The translations under genes and the position numbers were made by a program. Below are positions 1 to 7,072 of a stretch of 10,378 nt of DNA, piece after piece (positions within the stretch are counted from its first letter, which is position 1; each line of letters starts with the position of its first letter). Source of the DNA: an uncultured Ruminococcus sp. (GTDB lineage: Bacteria; Bacillota; Clostridia; Oscillospirales; Ruminococcaceae). The stretch spans positions 1 to 10,378 of the forward strand of contig USEH01000062.1 of the NCBI GenBank assembly GCA_900553675.1, in the 5' to 3' direction. Below the pieces are notes generated by a model. That model did not search any database, was not told the origin of the DNA, and saw nothing but the letters and a program-made list of their open reading frames with translations.

Positions 1-895
1 CACCCTCACTCAGGGAGTCTTTGAGGTAAACGGAATCCATCACAGCGATATAGACAACGCACAGCTTATTGAATACGCAGCTCTGGCGGAAAGCGCATCC
101 TCCCATCCTATAAGCAAGAGCCTGCGCCGTGCCTACGGCAAGGAGCCTGACAGAAGCCGTGTCAGCGACGTTCAGGAAATCAGCGGCAACGGAGTTATTG
201 CCAAGGTGGACGGCATAGAAATAGCCGCCGGCAACGACAAGCTTATGGAACGCCTGAGCATACCCTTCATCAACTGCCACAGCACCGGAACGATCATCCA
301 CATGGCGGTCAACGGCAAATACGCCGGACATATCGTAATATCCGATATAGTAAAGCCAAATTCCAAGAAAGCAATATCCGCGCTTAAAGCGGCAGGAGTG
401 GAAAACACCGTAATGCTCACCGGCGACGCTAAAAAGGTCGCAGATCAGGTTGCGGCAGAGCTTGGAATAGACAATGTTTACAGCGAGCTTCTGCCTGCTG
501 GAAAGGTTGAGAAGGTTGAGGAGCTTCTGAAAGCCAAGTCGGGCAAATCAAAGCTTGCGTTTGTCGGGGACGGAATTAACGACGCGCCGGTTCTTTCTCG
601 CGCTGATATAGGCATAGCCATGGGAGCCATGGGCTCGGATGCCGCCATAGAAGCCGCAGATATTGTCCTTATGGACGACGACCCGCTGAAAATTTCCAAG
701 GCAATACGGATTTCGAGAAAGTGCCTCGGCATAGTATACCAGAACATAGCCCTCGCGCTGACGGTAAAATTCGCCTGCCTCGCCCTCGGAGCTGTTGGCA
801 TTGCAAATATGTACCTCGCGATTTTCGCGGATGTCGGAGTTATGATTCTGGCAGTGCTTAATGCTATAAGGTGCTTGTTTGTTAAGAAGGTGTGA
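1..895 (+). CDS. P1B-type heavy-metal ATPase (Zn/Cd/Pb type), C-terminal part
   Basis: This is a membrane pump that exports soft divalent metals using ATP. The window opens inside the phosphorylation motif: the first full codons read TLT of DKTGTLT. The 297 visible residues hold the rest of the P domain, the N domain and the last two membrane helices. The N domain has the P1B signature His-Pro pair (SSHPIS, H35-P36 counting from the first full codon), and the P-domain hinge GDGINDAP lies at 189-196. In the final helices K256 sits in the QN...AL..K segment and D277 in the AD.G segment. They are 21 residues apart, the spacing of the metal-binding Lys and Asp of E. coli ZntA (K693, D714). That points to the ZntA/CadA subgroup rather than copper pumps, which use other residues there. 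It ends with TGA at 893-895, and no partner regulator is visible. Family assignment is firm; the exact metal is inferred. Confidence 0.95.
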   Translation, partial: TLTQGVFEVNGIHHSDIDNAQLIEYAALAESASSHPISKSLRRAYGKEPDRSRVSDVQEISGNGVIAKVDGIEIAAGNDKLMERLSIPFINCHSTGTIIHMAVNGKYAGHIVISDIVKPNSKKAISALKAAGVENTVMLTGDAKKVADQVAAELGIDNVYSELLPAGKVEKVEELLKAKSGKSKLAFVGDGINDAPVLSRADIGIAMGAMGSDAAIEAADIVLMDDDPLKISKAIRISRKCLGIVYQNIALALTVKFACLALGAVGIANMYLAIFADVGVMILAVLNAIRCLFVKKV

Positions 896-903
896 TACCG
901 CAA

Positions 904-961
904 GTCGGCGTAAGCCGACAAGCGGCGAAGCCGCAACCAAAAATCCATCGCCGAAGGCGAT
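904..961. repeat. three tandem GC-rich mini-hairpins
   Basis: Just after the ATPase stop there are three perfect short inverted repeats. The first is GTCGGC-GTAA-GCCGAC at 904-919, the second GCGGC-GAA-GCCGC at 922-934, and the third ATCGCC-GAA-GGCGAT at 947-961. The first loop is of GNRA type. The other two are GAA loops closed by C-G, a fold known to be unusually stable in DNA and RNA. No T-tract follows, so they do not look like ordinary terminators. They may be a REP-like dispersed element or an mRNA 3'-end stabiliser for the ATPase transcript; either role is inference. Confidence 0.6.
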
Positions 962-975
962 ACCACCACTTTTCA

Positions 976-1057
976 CTCTTCTCTTTTATCTCTTATCTGG
1001 AAAAGTCGCCCAAGCAGATGAGAGAAAAGAGAAGAGAGAAGAGATAAAAGATAAAAG
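976..1057. repeat. imperfect purine/pyrimidine inverted repeat
   Basis: A pyrimidine-only arm (976-998, apart from its A residues) pairs with a purine-rich arm at 1035-1057. Twenty of 23 positions match, around a 36-base loop. The right arm lies within a longer AGA/GAA-rich run from about 1018. The arms are low in complexity, so register shifts would pair almost as well. No coding signal is visible. Its role is unknown; it could be a remnant of a small non-autonomous element or a simple-sequence expansion. Confidence 0.45.
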
Positions 1058-1060
1058 TAC

Positions 1061-1097
1061 AAAAAGAAAAGCCACCTTGCCGGCGGCTTTTCTTTTT
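1061..1097. terminator. bidirectional terminator between ATPase and tRNA-Ser
   Basis: The arms 1061-1073 and 1085-1097 form a perfect 13-bp stem (AAAAAGAAAAGCC / GGCTTTTCTTTTT). One A-C mismatch and two further G-C pairs close toward the loop. Both strands end in an interrupted T-run. It can therefore stop the minus-strand tRNA transcript, whose CCA end abuts it, and any plus-strand read-through from the ATPase side. Confidence 0.75.
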
Positions 1098-1188
1098 GGC
1101 GGAGCAGGAGGGATTCGAACCCTCGGTCCCTGTTAGGGGATTACTCGATTTCGAGTCGAGCCCGTTATGACCACTTCGATACTGCTCC
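1097..1188 (-). tRNA. tRNA-Ser(CGA)
   Basis: On the minus strand the gene starts GGAGCAG (1188-1182), which pairs with CTGCTCC (1107-1101) to make the acceptor stem. It is followed by discriminator G and an encoded CCA (1099-1097). The anticodon stem CTCGA/TCGAG encloses the loop CTCGAAA, giving anticodon CGA, which reads UCG serine codons. A long variable arm (CCCCTAACAGGG), as expected for serine tRNAs, and a T arm with GGTTCGAATCC complete the structure. The length of 92 bases including CCA is normal for class II tRNA. Confidence 0.96.
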
Positions 1189-1206
1189 ATATCAATCAAC
1201 TTTTAT

Positions 1207-1235
1207 AGTTTAGCACAAATCAGAAAATTTTTCAA
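1207..1235 (-). promoter_or_regulatory. promoter of tRNA-Ser
   Basis: Read on the minus strand, TTGAAA (1235-1230) and TAAACT (1212-1207) are separated by 17 bases. This places a sigma-A-type start about 10 bases upstream of the mature tRNA 5' end at 1188. Confidence 0.7.
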
Positions 1236-1267
1236 CCCCTTTTTGTAAAAAATTTTTTCGCGAAAAT

Positions 1268-1285
1268 GGTTGACAATTGTCTACC
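1268..1285. promoter_or_regulatory. BlaI-type operator O1, over the -35 box
   Basis: The 18-bp near-palindrome GGTTGACAATTGTCTACC has the ACA-NN-TGT core typical of BlaI/MecI/CopY binding sites. It contains the -35 hexamer of the blaI promoter, so a bound repressor would block RNA polymerase. It closely matches O2 downstream. Binding by the adjacent BlaI is inferred from position and family. Confidence 0.8.
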
Positions 1286-1298
1286 TAAGTGCTATCAT
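1270..1298 (+). promoter_or_regulatory. promoter of the blaI-M56 operon
   Basis: A consensus TTGACA (1270-1275) and TATCAT (1293-1298) are separated by 17 bases. The start should fall near 1304-1306, inside the second operator. That leaves a leader of about 60 bases before the blaI start codon. The near-ideal promoter under two operators fits a strong, autorepressed unit. Confidence 0.85.
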
Positions 1299-1301
1299 AT
1301 A

Positions 1302-1319
1302 GGTAGACATTTGTGTACC
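1302..1319. promoter_or_regulatory. BlaI-type operator O2, at the transcription start
   Basis: The 18-bp sequence GGTAGACATTTGTGTACC repeats the O1 pattern (GGTxGACA-xT-TGTxTACC) and covers the likely transcription start. The O1 and O2 centres are 34 bp apart, close to three helical turns, so two repressor dimers could sit on the same DNA face and flank the -10 box. Confidence 0.8.
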
Positions 1320-1363
1320 TGTGCAAATCACAAGGAAAAATAATATAAAAGGGGATCATCGCT

Positions 1364-1747
1364 ATGACAAAACTTTCCGAATCCGAATGGAAAATACTTT
1401 CCGCACTCTGGGAAAAGGAACCGCAGACAATAATGCAGCTTACCGACACATTGCGTGATTCCACCGGCTGGAGCAAGAATACAGTTATAACTCTTTTAAA
1501 AAGGATGGAGGATAAGCAGGCTGTCGAGTATGTCCAGTCGGGCAACGCCAAGAATTATTACAGCGTTGTAAAGCGCAAGGACGTTGCACTTGAGGAAACT
1601 CAGGGCTTTTTAAAGCGCATCTACAACGGAAGCATAGGCATGATGGTCAACTCACTTATAAAGGAAAAAGCCTTGACAAAGGAGGAAATCAGCGAGCTGT
1701 ACGATATCTTAAAATCAGCGGAAGGGGATGGCAACAGTGATGCTTGA
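1364..1747 (+). CDS. blaI: BlaI/MecI-family transcriptional repressor
   Basis: This 127-residue winged-helix repressor represses its own operon as a dimer and is expected to be inactivated when the partner M56 protease is triggered. The N-terminal half (about 1-72) carries the family pattern: L.ESEWKIL..LW at 4-16, the recognition-helix region GWSKNTVITLLKRM at 35-48, and the wing with a YYS segment at 65-67. The C-terminal half (about 73-120) matches the dimerisation and protease-sensitive region. Length is normal for BlaI/MecI. It lacks the C-terminal cysteine cluster of CopY, so copper sensing is unlikely. A good ribosome site (AAGGGG, 1349-1354) lies nine bases before the ATG. The 3' end overlaps the protease gene, indicating translational coupling. 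Targets outside this operon are unknown. Confidence 0.93.
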   Translation: MTKLSESEWKILSALWEKEPQTIMQLTDTLRDSTGWSKNTVITLLKRMEDKQAVEYVQSGNAKNYYSVVKRKDVALEETQGFLKRIYNGSIGMMVNSLIKEKALTKEEISELYDILKSAEGDGNSDA

Positions 1748-4463
1748 AATAATCCTTACCTCGTCTGTTCTGATACTTATAATAATGCTCCTGCGTGCGC
1801 TCTGCCGCAAAAGCATTAAGCCAACGCTTAGGTATGCTCTCTGGCTGGTTGTTGCTCTGCGCCTTGTTCTGCCGTTCAGCCTTTTTTCAAGCAACGCAAG
1901 CGTTATGAACTTTTTCGGCAGAGCCGGGATGGTCGATTCGCCCGCACCGATTGCGGATGACAGCCTCTCCGCGCCGTCCGATATTGTAAGCGATACCCCC
2001 GAACTCGGCGCTTCGGTTGACGTTTACACTCCCGTAATCCCGAACGTTAACGAGCCTTTGCCGCCGGAAGGGGAGGACTATATATCCCCGACAGCTCCGG
2101 CACACCCCGCAAATCAGGAATCCCCGATGGGTTACGTAAACCCGACCTATCCGGATTATGATATTTCACCGTCTGTTCAGGATAATTTCCCACAGCAAAA
2201 CGTTCCTGAACCCGCCGAAATTCCTGCGGCATCTCTTGAGCCAATAGAGAATCAAAACGCTCAGCCGCAGACCGCTTTGGATACACCATCTGCTGATAAT
2301 AAACAGCCGTCAGTCAGCGTTTCACTGAGCATTTCGCTGTTTGGCAGAAGCTTTGAATTCCAGCCTTGGCTTATAAATACTGTAAAGGCAATATGGTTTA
2401 CAGTTGCAATAGCTATGGGAATCTGGTTCTTCGGCGTGAATATCGCCTTCGGAATATCCCTTCGCAGAAACCGCCGTGAGCTTGACCTTGATGCTCCGCT
2501 TAAGGTCTATGCCGCCAAGAACATTTCCTCGCCTTGCCTGTTCGGGCTTTTCCGTCCGGCAGTGTATGTAAATGAAAAGGCTGCGGAAAATGAAGCTTCA
2601 CTGCGCTTTGTGATAGCTCATGAATACTGCCACTACCGCCACGGCGATATGTTCTGGTCGCTTTTAAGATGTATTCTTTTGTCGGTTTACTGGTTCAATC
2701 CGCTTGTGTGGGCGGCGGCGTATCTCTCAAAAAGGGACTGTGAATGCTCCTGCGATGAAGCCGCTATAAAGCTTTTAGGCGAGCCTTTGCGCCTGGATTA
2801 CGGCAAGGCGCTTGTTAGCATGATTCCCGAGCGCAGAGCCGACCCGTGGCTGATAGGCGTAGCCTCCACCTCCATGTCCGGAAGCAAGCGCGCCGTCCGC
2901 GAAAGAGTAAAGCTGATAGCCAAAAAGCCCAAGAACGCCGCAATTGCGGTTGTGCTTGTAATTGCCGTTCTGATAGCGGCAGTTGGCTGCACCTTTACCT
3001 CTGCCGACAATGACAAGGAAAAAGACTTGCCACAGACCGATATCGCCGATACGGAAAATCAGCATGAAAATTCCGATAATGCAGACGATTCCGAGGACGT
3101 CGCAGAGCCGGACGATTCCGAAAGCGCAAGCGGCATGAGTATAGAAAAATACGACCGCAGTGAGCTGGGCAATATCGGATGGAAAGATACCAAGCCGTTC
3201 ATTCTGCCGATTCAAACAGAGCATGGCGTTGAGGATTGTCGGGTAAATGTAAAAGTCGATGACGGAAAGCCGGTGGGCGTAGCCTCATTCAATCCTATAG
3301 GCTATGGCGGATTGAGCGTCATTAAAAGCGGCGACGATTACTGCTATTTCTATGACGGCAAAAGCGAACAGATATATTATTATAATGTGACTACCGGTGA
3401 GACGACTCCCTTGATTTCCAATTTCTACGACGGTCACACAAAGCAGGAGTTTATTGACTACTTCAAGCAGCTCAGCAACAATAAAACCGACGGCACGTAC
3501 AGAGATATGTGGCTGTCGCTGCCGCCGTATGCCTATAGCATGAGCAGCGACGACAAATGGCTTTCCTACGCAAGCAGAAAGTGGGTGGAAAACGGTGAAA
3601 TAAGCGCTAAACTTCACATTTGGCTGCACAACATCGAAACCGGCGAGGAGCTTATAGCCGAGGATTTGCTTGCCGCTGCAATCGGCGATGACGCGGTCTT
3701 TGTAAGGCTGCTGCCGGACGACAGGCTTCTGGCAACAAATTACGAACCCGACTGCACGGCATACTACATTGTGAATATGCTCACAAAGAAAGCAATCAGA
3801 ATTCTTCAGGCGCCGGACGGTGCTTACTCCAAGGTTTTGTCGGACAAATACATCCTTGTTTTCGACGGAGATGCGCATGTTTACGACATCACAAGCGGCA
3901 AATTCCACGATTATTTAATGGCAATAGACGATTACGATGTCTCCAACATGGTTCAGAGCAGGTGTGAAGGCGACTGCCTTGCTATCGCTCCTAATAAGGA
4001 AGTTGCATACGTGATAGACTTAGCTCATGACAAAATGGGAAAATATACCCCGCCGGATGCACAATACAGCATCGGAGTTTGGGAAGTTTACAACGATGCG
4101 GTGGTTTTCAATGTCAGTCATAAAAGCTCAAATGAAGGCTTTGGCTACTTTGTTGTAAGACTCGACACCCAGCCCGAACCGGAAGAAGCCGCCACCGAGC
4201 TTAAGCTCTATTCGCGGCACGTTGAGTATTCGTCCGAGGAGTATCAGAAGTTTGTCCCCGAAGTCTACGATATGACCCCGATATATGAGATTCTCGGCGA
4301 GGAAGCCGCGCAAAAAGCTTTGGCAGAGCATTACAAGCGCGAAATGCTTGTAAGACAATCAGTCCCGCCGCTCTACAGACTTATAAAGGACACCGGCATC
4401 ACCCGCGAACAGCTTGAAGCCTACAACAAAACCGCCGAAAACAAGCTTTCGGATGAGTCATAG
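1740..4463 (+). CDS. M56 (BlaR1-type) membrane metalloprotease/sensor, C-terminally truncated
   Basis: This protein probably senses an outside signal and relieves BlaI repression. I place the start at ATG 1740, because ATG 1728 directly abuts the GGAAGGGG ribosome site; GTG 1737 is an alternative. Two N-terminal membrane helices (about 2-20 and 30-50) are followed by an unusually long Pro/acidic linker (about 55-205) and a third helix (about 215-236). Then comes the cytoplasmic gluzincin domain with zinc motif HEYCH at 294-298 and the downstream Glu ligand E340 in SCDEAAI. A fourth helix ends near AVGC (C417). The outside part is an acidic linker, then a WD/TolB-like repeat region with motifs such as DDKWLSY and LHNIETGEE, then a helical block (RHVEY to TAENKLSD). 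There is no PBP-like sensor domain. The TAG at 4461-4463 is created by a one-base loss: homology continues in another frame (see 4460-5242). The zinc ligands are intact, so the protease may still work. Confidence 0.88.
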   Translation: MLEIILTSSVLILIIMLLRALCRKSIKPTLRYALWLVVALRLVLPFSLFSSNASVMNFFGRAGMVDSPAPIADDSLSAPSDIVSDTPELGASVDVYTPVIPNVNEPLPPEGEDYISPTAPAHPANQESPMGYVNPTYPDYDISPSVQDNFPQQNVPEPAEIPAASLEPIENQNAQPQTALDTPSADNKQPSVSVSLSISLFGRSFEFQPWLINTVKAIWFTVAIAMGIWFFGVNIAFGISLRRNRRELDLDAPLKVYAAKNISSPCLFGLFRPAVYVNEKAAENEASLRFVIAHEYCHYRHGDMFWSLLRCILLSVYWFNPLVWAAAYLSKRDCECSCDEAAIKLLGEPLRLDYGKALVSMIPERRADPWLIGVASTSMSGSKRAVRERVKLIAKKPKNAAIAVVLVIAVLIAAVGCTFTSADNDKEKDLPQTDIADTENQHENSDNADDSEDVAEPDDSESASGMSIEKYDRSELGNIGWKDTKPFILPIQTEHGVEDCRVNVKVDDGKPVGVASFNPIGYGGLSVIKSGDDYCYFYDGKSEQIYYYNVTTGETTPLISNFYDGHTKQEFIDYFKQLSNNKTDGTYRDMWLSLPPYAYSMSSDDKWLSYASRKWVENGEISAKLHIWLHNIETGEELIAEDLLAAAIGDDAVFVRLLPDDRLLATNYEPDCTAYYIVNMLTKKAIRILQAPDGAYSKVLSDKYILVFDGDAHVYDITSGKFHDYLMAIDDYDVSNMVQSRCEGDCLAIAPNKEVAYVIDLAHDKMGKYTPPDAQYSIGVWEVYNDAVVFNVSHKSSNEGFGYFVVRLDTQPEPEEAATELKLYSRHVEYSSEEYQKFVPEVYDMTPIYEILGEEAAQKALAEHYKREMLVRQSVPPLYRLIKDTGITREQLEAYNKTAENKLSDES

Positions 4464-4840
4464 AAGCGCTGTATTACCCTTATGATACTATGGCAAGCAA
4501 GGCTCTTATCGGCAGACTGGCGGTATTCTACGACGGCAAGGCATACAGTCACAGCGAAGCCGTATATTATATGTCGCGCAATCTTCCGGGTGCGCTCAGT
4601 GATGAGTTCAGAGAAGACATATCAGAATACTGGATGGTTTGGGACGGAGGCGGCTTACACGATGTCGAAGGTGCCAATAAGGTTGTAAAGGAATATGCCG
4701 AATTGCTTAATTCGGGCGAACCGTTGGAGGATTATCCGGTATCAGTTACCGATTATTATAGCCACTGCATCGGCGAGAGATCATATATAAGCGAACCGAA
4801 AGCAATTAACATCGAAATCTGCGACCCAAGCACCGAGCGT
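3171..4840 (+). repeat. sensor module, copy 1 of a tandem duplication
   Basis: This is the first copy of an extracellular module about 555 codons long. It has propeller-like strands (DDKWLSY, WLHNIETGEE), then RHVEYSSEEYQKF, TGITREQL..YN.TAENKLSD and FYDGKAYS. The same blocks recur 1661, 1682 and 1701 bases downstream (anchors 3627, 4218 and 4529 versus 5288, 5900 and 6230). Boundaries are approximate. The stop at 4463 falls inside this copy, so its last 125 or so codons are lost from the surviving protein. Confidence 0.75.
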
Positions 4841-5242
4841 GGCGCGGCGCGCTGGCAGGAAATCAACAGTCAAAACGCATACTCAACCTACTATCTGCCC
4901 ATAAAGCTCGGAAACAGAACGGTAGACTGCGAAATCAGGACAGTCACTGCGGGAACAGGCAAGATTGCGGACATATCCTATAAACCGCTTGAGAGTGGTC
5001 TTACGGTCTTCGGCGAAAGCAGTGAATCCTGCTTTATACTTGACCCATACGCGCATAAGATATACCGCTTCGACATCGCCACCGCCGAGTGTACGCCGAT
5101 AATCTCCACTGTGGAAAGCGGCAGCTTCATTGAGGCACCGGAGCATTATGCGCAGCGGATTCATAGAGGCAGCGCCGGAGCAGGATATCCCTTGCAGGTG
5201 TCGCCCGACGGAAAATGGCTGCTTTACCGCAGCGATAAGTAG
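4460..5242 (+). pseudogene. M56 sensor fragment 1: end of copy 1 and start of copy 2, out of frame
   Basis: This is not an independent gene. It continues the M56 protein after a one-base loss at about 4459: reading from ATA at 4460 gives IEALYYPYD and then FYDGKAYS, matching IEALYLDSA and FYDGKAYS in copy 2. The first ATG (4490) would give a 250-residue protein, but it has no ribosome site. The fragment finishes sensor copy 1 and starts copy 2 (YYLPIKLGNRTVDCEIR, aligned with the FILPI...VEDCRV region of copy 1). It ends at TAG 5240-5242, in a position where copy 1 has a Trp codon (KW versus K-stop). It has no signal peptide or membrane helix of its own. Confidence 0.75.
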
Positions 5243-6400
5243 CTTAAGAATAATGTCGCGCCAAGAGATAAATACCACACATGGCTTCACAATCTCGAAA
5301 CCGGCGAAGAGCTTCTCTTTGATGATGTCGCGATATACGCCACCGGCTATGAAAAGCAGTTTGAGTATCTTCTTGCCGACAATAAAATCCTTGTCAGCGG
5401 CGATGATACCGACGGCTCCACGTGCTACAGCTTAGTTGACATCACAACAAAGGATTCCGAAAAGCTGCTGACAGTCCCCGCAAACATCGTCACCTTCGCG
5501 GTTTCGCAGGACTATATATACTATTGCGAGTCGCCGAAGAAGGAAAATCAAAGGGCAGTTATGGCGGTTTATGATATCGCCGATAGAAGCGTCCATCGTT
5601 TCAGATTCAACAGCAATTTTATATTGCAATCGGCAGAAAGCCTGGGCAAATGTCTTGTTTTTGAGACCTACGACGGCGGCGTTATGGTGATGAATCTTGA
5701 ATGTGATACAGCCGTCAGCCTGAAAGCTCCAAACAGCATAGAAAACGGCACATTGCGCTGGAATCTGATTTCGGACAGACTTGTGCTGATATAGGAATAT
5801 TCTGCCGACCCATATAAGCTGTGCGCAAATATTGCCGTCTGGACAGGTCTTGAACGGCAGGCTCGCGGTACAAGCTTAGCACAAAGTCTTTACGGCAGAC
5901 ACGTTGAATATACCTCGCCGGAATATCAGAAATTCATCCCCGAGGTTTACGACCTCACCCCGATTTACGGGATTCTGGGCGAAGAAAAGGCTTCGGCGGC
6001 AGTCGCGGATTACTATTCCCTCATATGTGAGGAAAGGCAGGCTCTCCCGCCGCTGTACAGGCTTATTCATGGCACCGGTATCACGCGCGAGCAGCTTAAA
6101 AAGTACAACCAAACCGCCGAAAACAAGCTATCAGATGATGTAATCGAAGCACTCTACTTAGATTCGGCACTTGATTCAGCTCATGTTATGCGCGTCAAGC
6201 AGGCTCTGCTTGCCGAAACCTCGCTTTTCTACGACGGCAAGGCGTACAGCCTGTGGGAGGCTTTGTCAGGCTATCTGCCCGCTGATGTGATGGTTGAGTA
6301 TCTGGGCAGCATTGAGGGCTACGTCCAAAGAAACTGCTCCCAAAAGTGGATAACACACGTGGCAAACGCCAAGGAAGAATACATCAAAGCCGCAAAAAAC
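4850..6400 (+). repeat. sensor module, copy 2 of a tandem duplication
   Basis: This is the second, decayed copy of the sensor module. It keeps the order of blocks seen in copy 1: DGKWLLY, WLHNLETGEE, RHVEYTSPEYQKF, PEVYDLTPIY, PPLYRLI, TGITREQL, TAENKLSD and FYDGKAYS. Similarity is strongest around 5895-6135, where even nucleotide stretches (ACCGCCGAAAACAAGCT) are shared with copy 1. It is interrupted by TAG at 5240 and 5792. Boundaries are approximate. Confidence 0.72.
5243..5794 (+). pseudogene. M56 sensor fragment 2: middle of copy 2
   Basis: This is the same reading frame as the preceding fragment, directly after the TAG at 5240-5242. It encodes the central propeller-like part of copy 2, with TWLHNLETGEELLFDD aligning to IWLHNIETGEELIAED of copy 1. 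The blocks that follow are YSLVDITTK, AVYDIADRSV and VMNLECDTAV, which resemble blade strands. It has no good start codon with a ribosome site; the first ATG of any length (5561) would give only 77 residues. It ends at another TAG (5792-5794), after which homology continues in the same frame. The 183 codons contain no other stop, so the damage looks recent. Confidence 0.7.
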
Positions 6401-7072
6401 CCAAAGAAAGGAGACGCAATCTACAGCTTTAACATGATTGCCTCGCAGGGCAAGCAGGCGGCAACCTACAGGATAGATGTTGTACTCACAGGCAGGTACA
6501 GGAACAACACGCAGTTTGAAGACGACCTCACCGTCTGGGGCGAATTTGAGCTTAGGGCATTTGACAAATCAGGCAAGCAGACCGGAAGCGTAAAGCTTTA
6601 CAGCGACGTTGTAAATCAATACGGCTCTATAGGTCTCGACACCCAAAGTCTTTCGGGTTCGTTCATAACCGACGCTGCGGATAACATCATAGTGTTCTCA
6701 ATGCCTAACGGAAATGTCAATGATAATGTCCGCGATGCCACTATATATGGCATAACAATCTCAGGCGAGCTGTTTATGTATGAAATAGAGGATTCGGAGG
6801 TCTTCAGGTATATCAGCCCCAATCCGGGCGGCGGCTCTATGAGCAGGGTTTCTGCCGACACCGTAATTGTAAGTGATCTGAACGGCAGATTCCGCCCGAA
6901 CTTTGAAGGCGATACTGATAATACAAAATATCTCTGCGATTTTTACAGTGATGATTACTTCCGCGAAATCAGCTTTTATCGCGTTGACGAGATGAACCGC
7001 AGAATAATTCCGCACATATATATTACGGCTCTTGCGGTGAAGGTCTTTTGGATTCGTGATATCAGAGCTTAA
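5795..7072 (+). pseudogene. M56 sensor fragment 3: end of copy 2 and C-terminal domain
   Basis: This remains in the same frame after TAG 5792-5794. It first carries the helical block (RHVEYTSPEYQKF, PEVYDLTPIY, TGITREQL, TAENKLSDD) and FYDGKAYS, both paired with copy 1. From about 6410 it enters a C-terminal region with no counterpart in copy 1: beta-rich, with segments such as VWGEFELRAFDKSGKQ and TDAADNIIVFSMPNG. I do not recognise this domain. The ATG at 6188 opens a 294-codon frame but has no ribosome site and lies inside a homologous block, so it is not a true start. True coding sense ends near 7016, where an extra AT unit in an (AT)n run shifts the frame; the remaining codons to TAA 7070-7072 are out of frame. 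Confidence 0.7.

Noticed and set aside
1097..1188. The nearby serine tRNA as an amber suppressor for the TAG codons
   Set aside because: Its anticodon loop CTCGAAA gives CGA, which reads UCG. It does not pair with UAG.
993..1199. Short open frames running through the tRNA and the hairpin region
   Set aside because: They cross a clear tRNA gene and low-complexity DNA, so they are spurious.
1..1747. BlaI-family regulator as a CopY-like controller of the metal ATPase
   Set aside because: The ATPase is of Zn/Cd type, lies upstream of a terminator and a tRNA, and the regulator has no CopY cysteine motif. The direct partner is the overlapping M56 gene. An operator upstream of the ATPase cannot be excluded, because that region is outside the window.
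3285..3908. Long minus-strand open frame (207 codons) opposite the M56 gene
   Set aside because: It lies wholly antisense to a gene with clear protein homology between two module copies, has no ribosome site, and shows no recognisable motif. It is a codon-bias shadow.
4455..4466. Programmed -1 frameshift joining the M56 gene to its continuation
   Set aside because: No slippery heptamer is present (GAGTCATAGAAG), slipped pairing of the TCA-reading tRNA would not hold, and the same region carries further lesions downstream. Decay explains it better.
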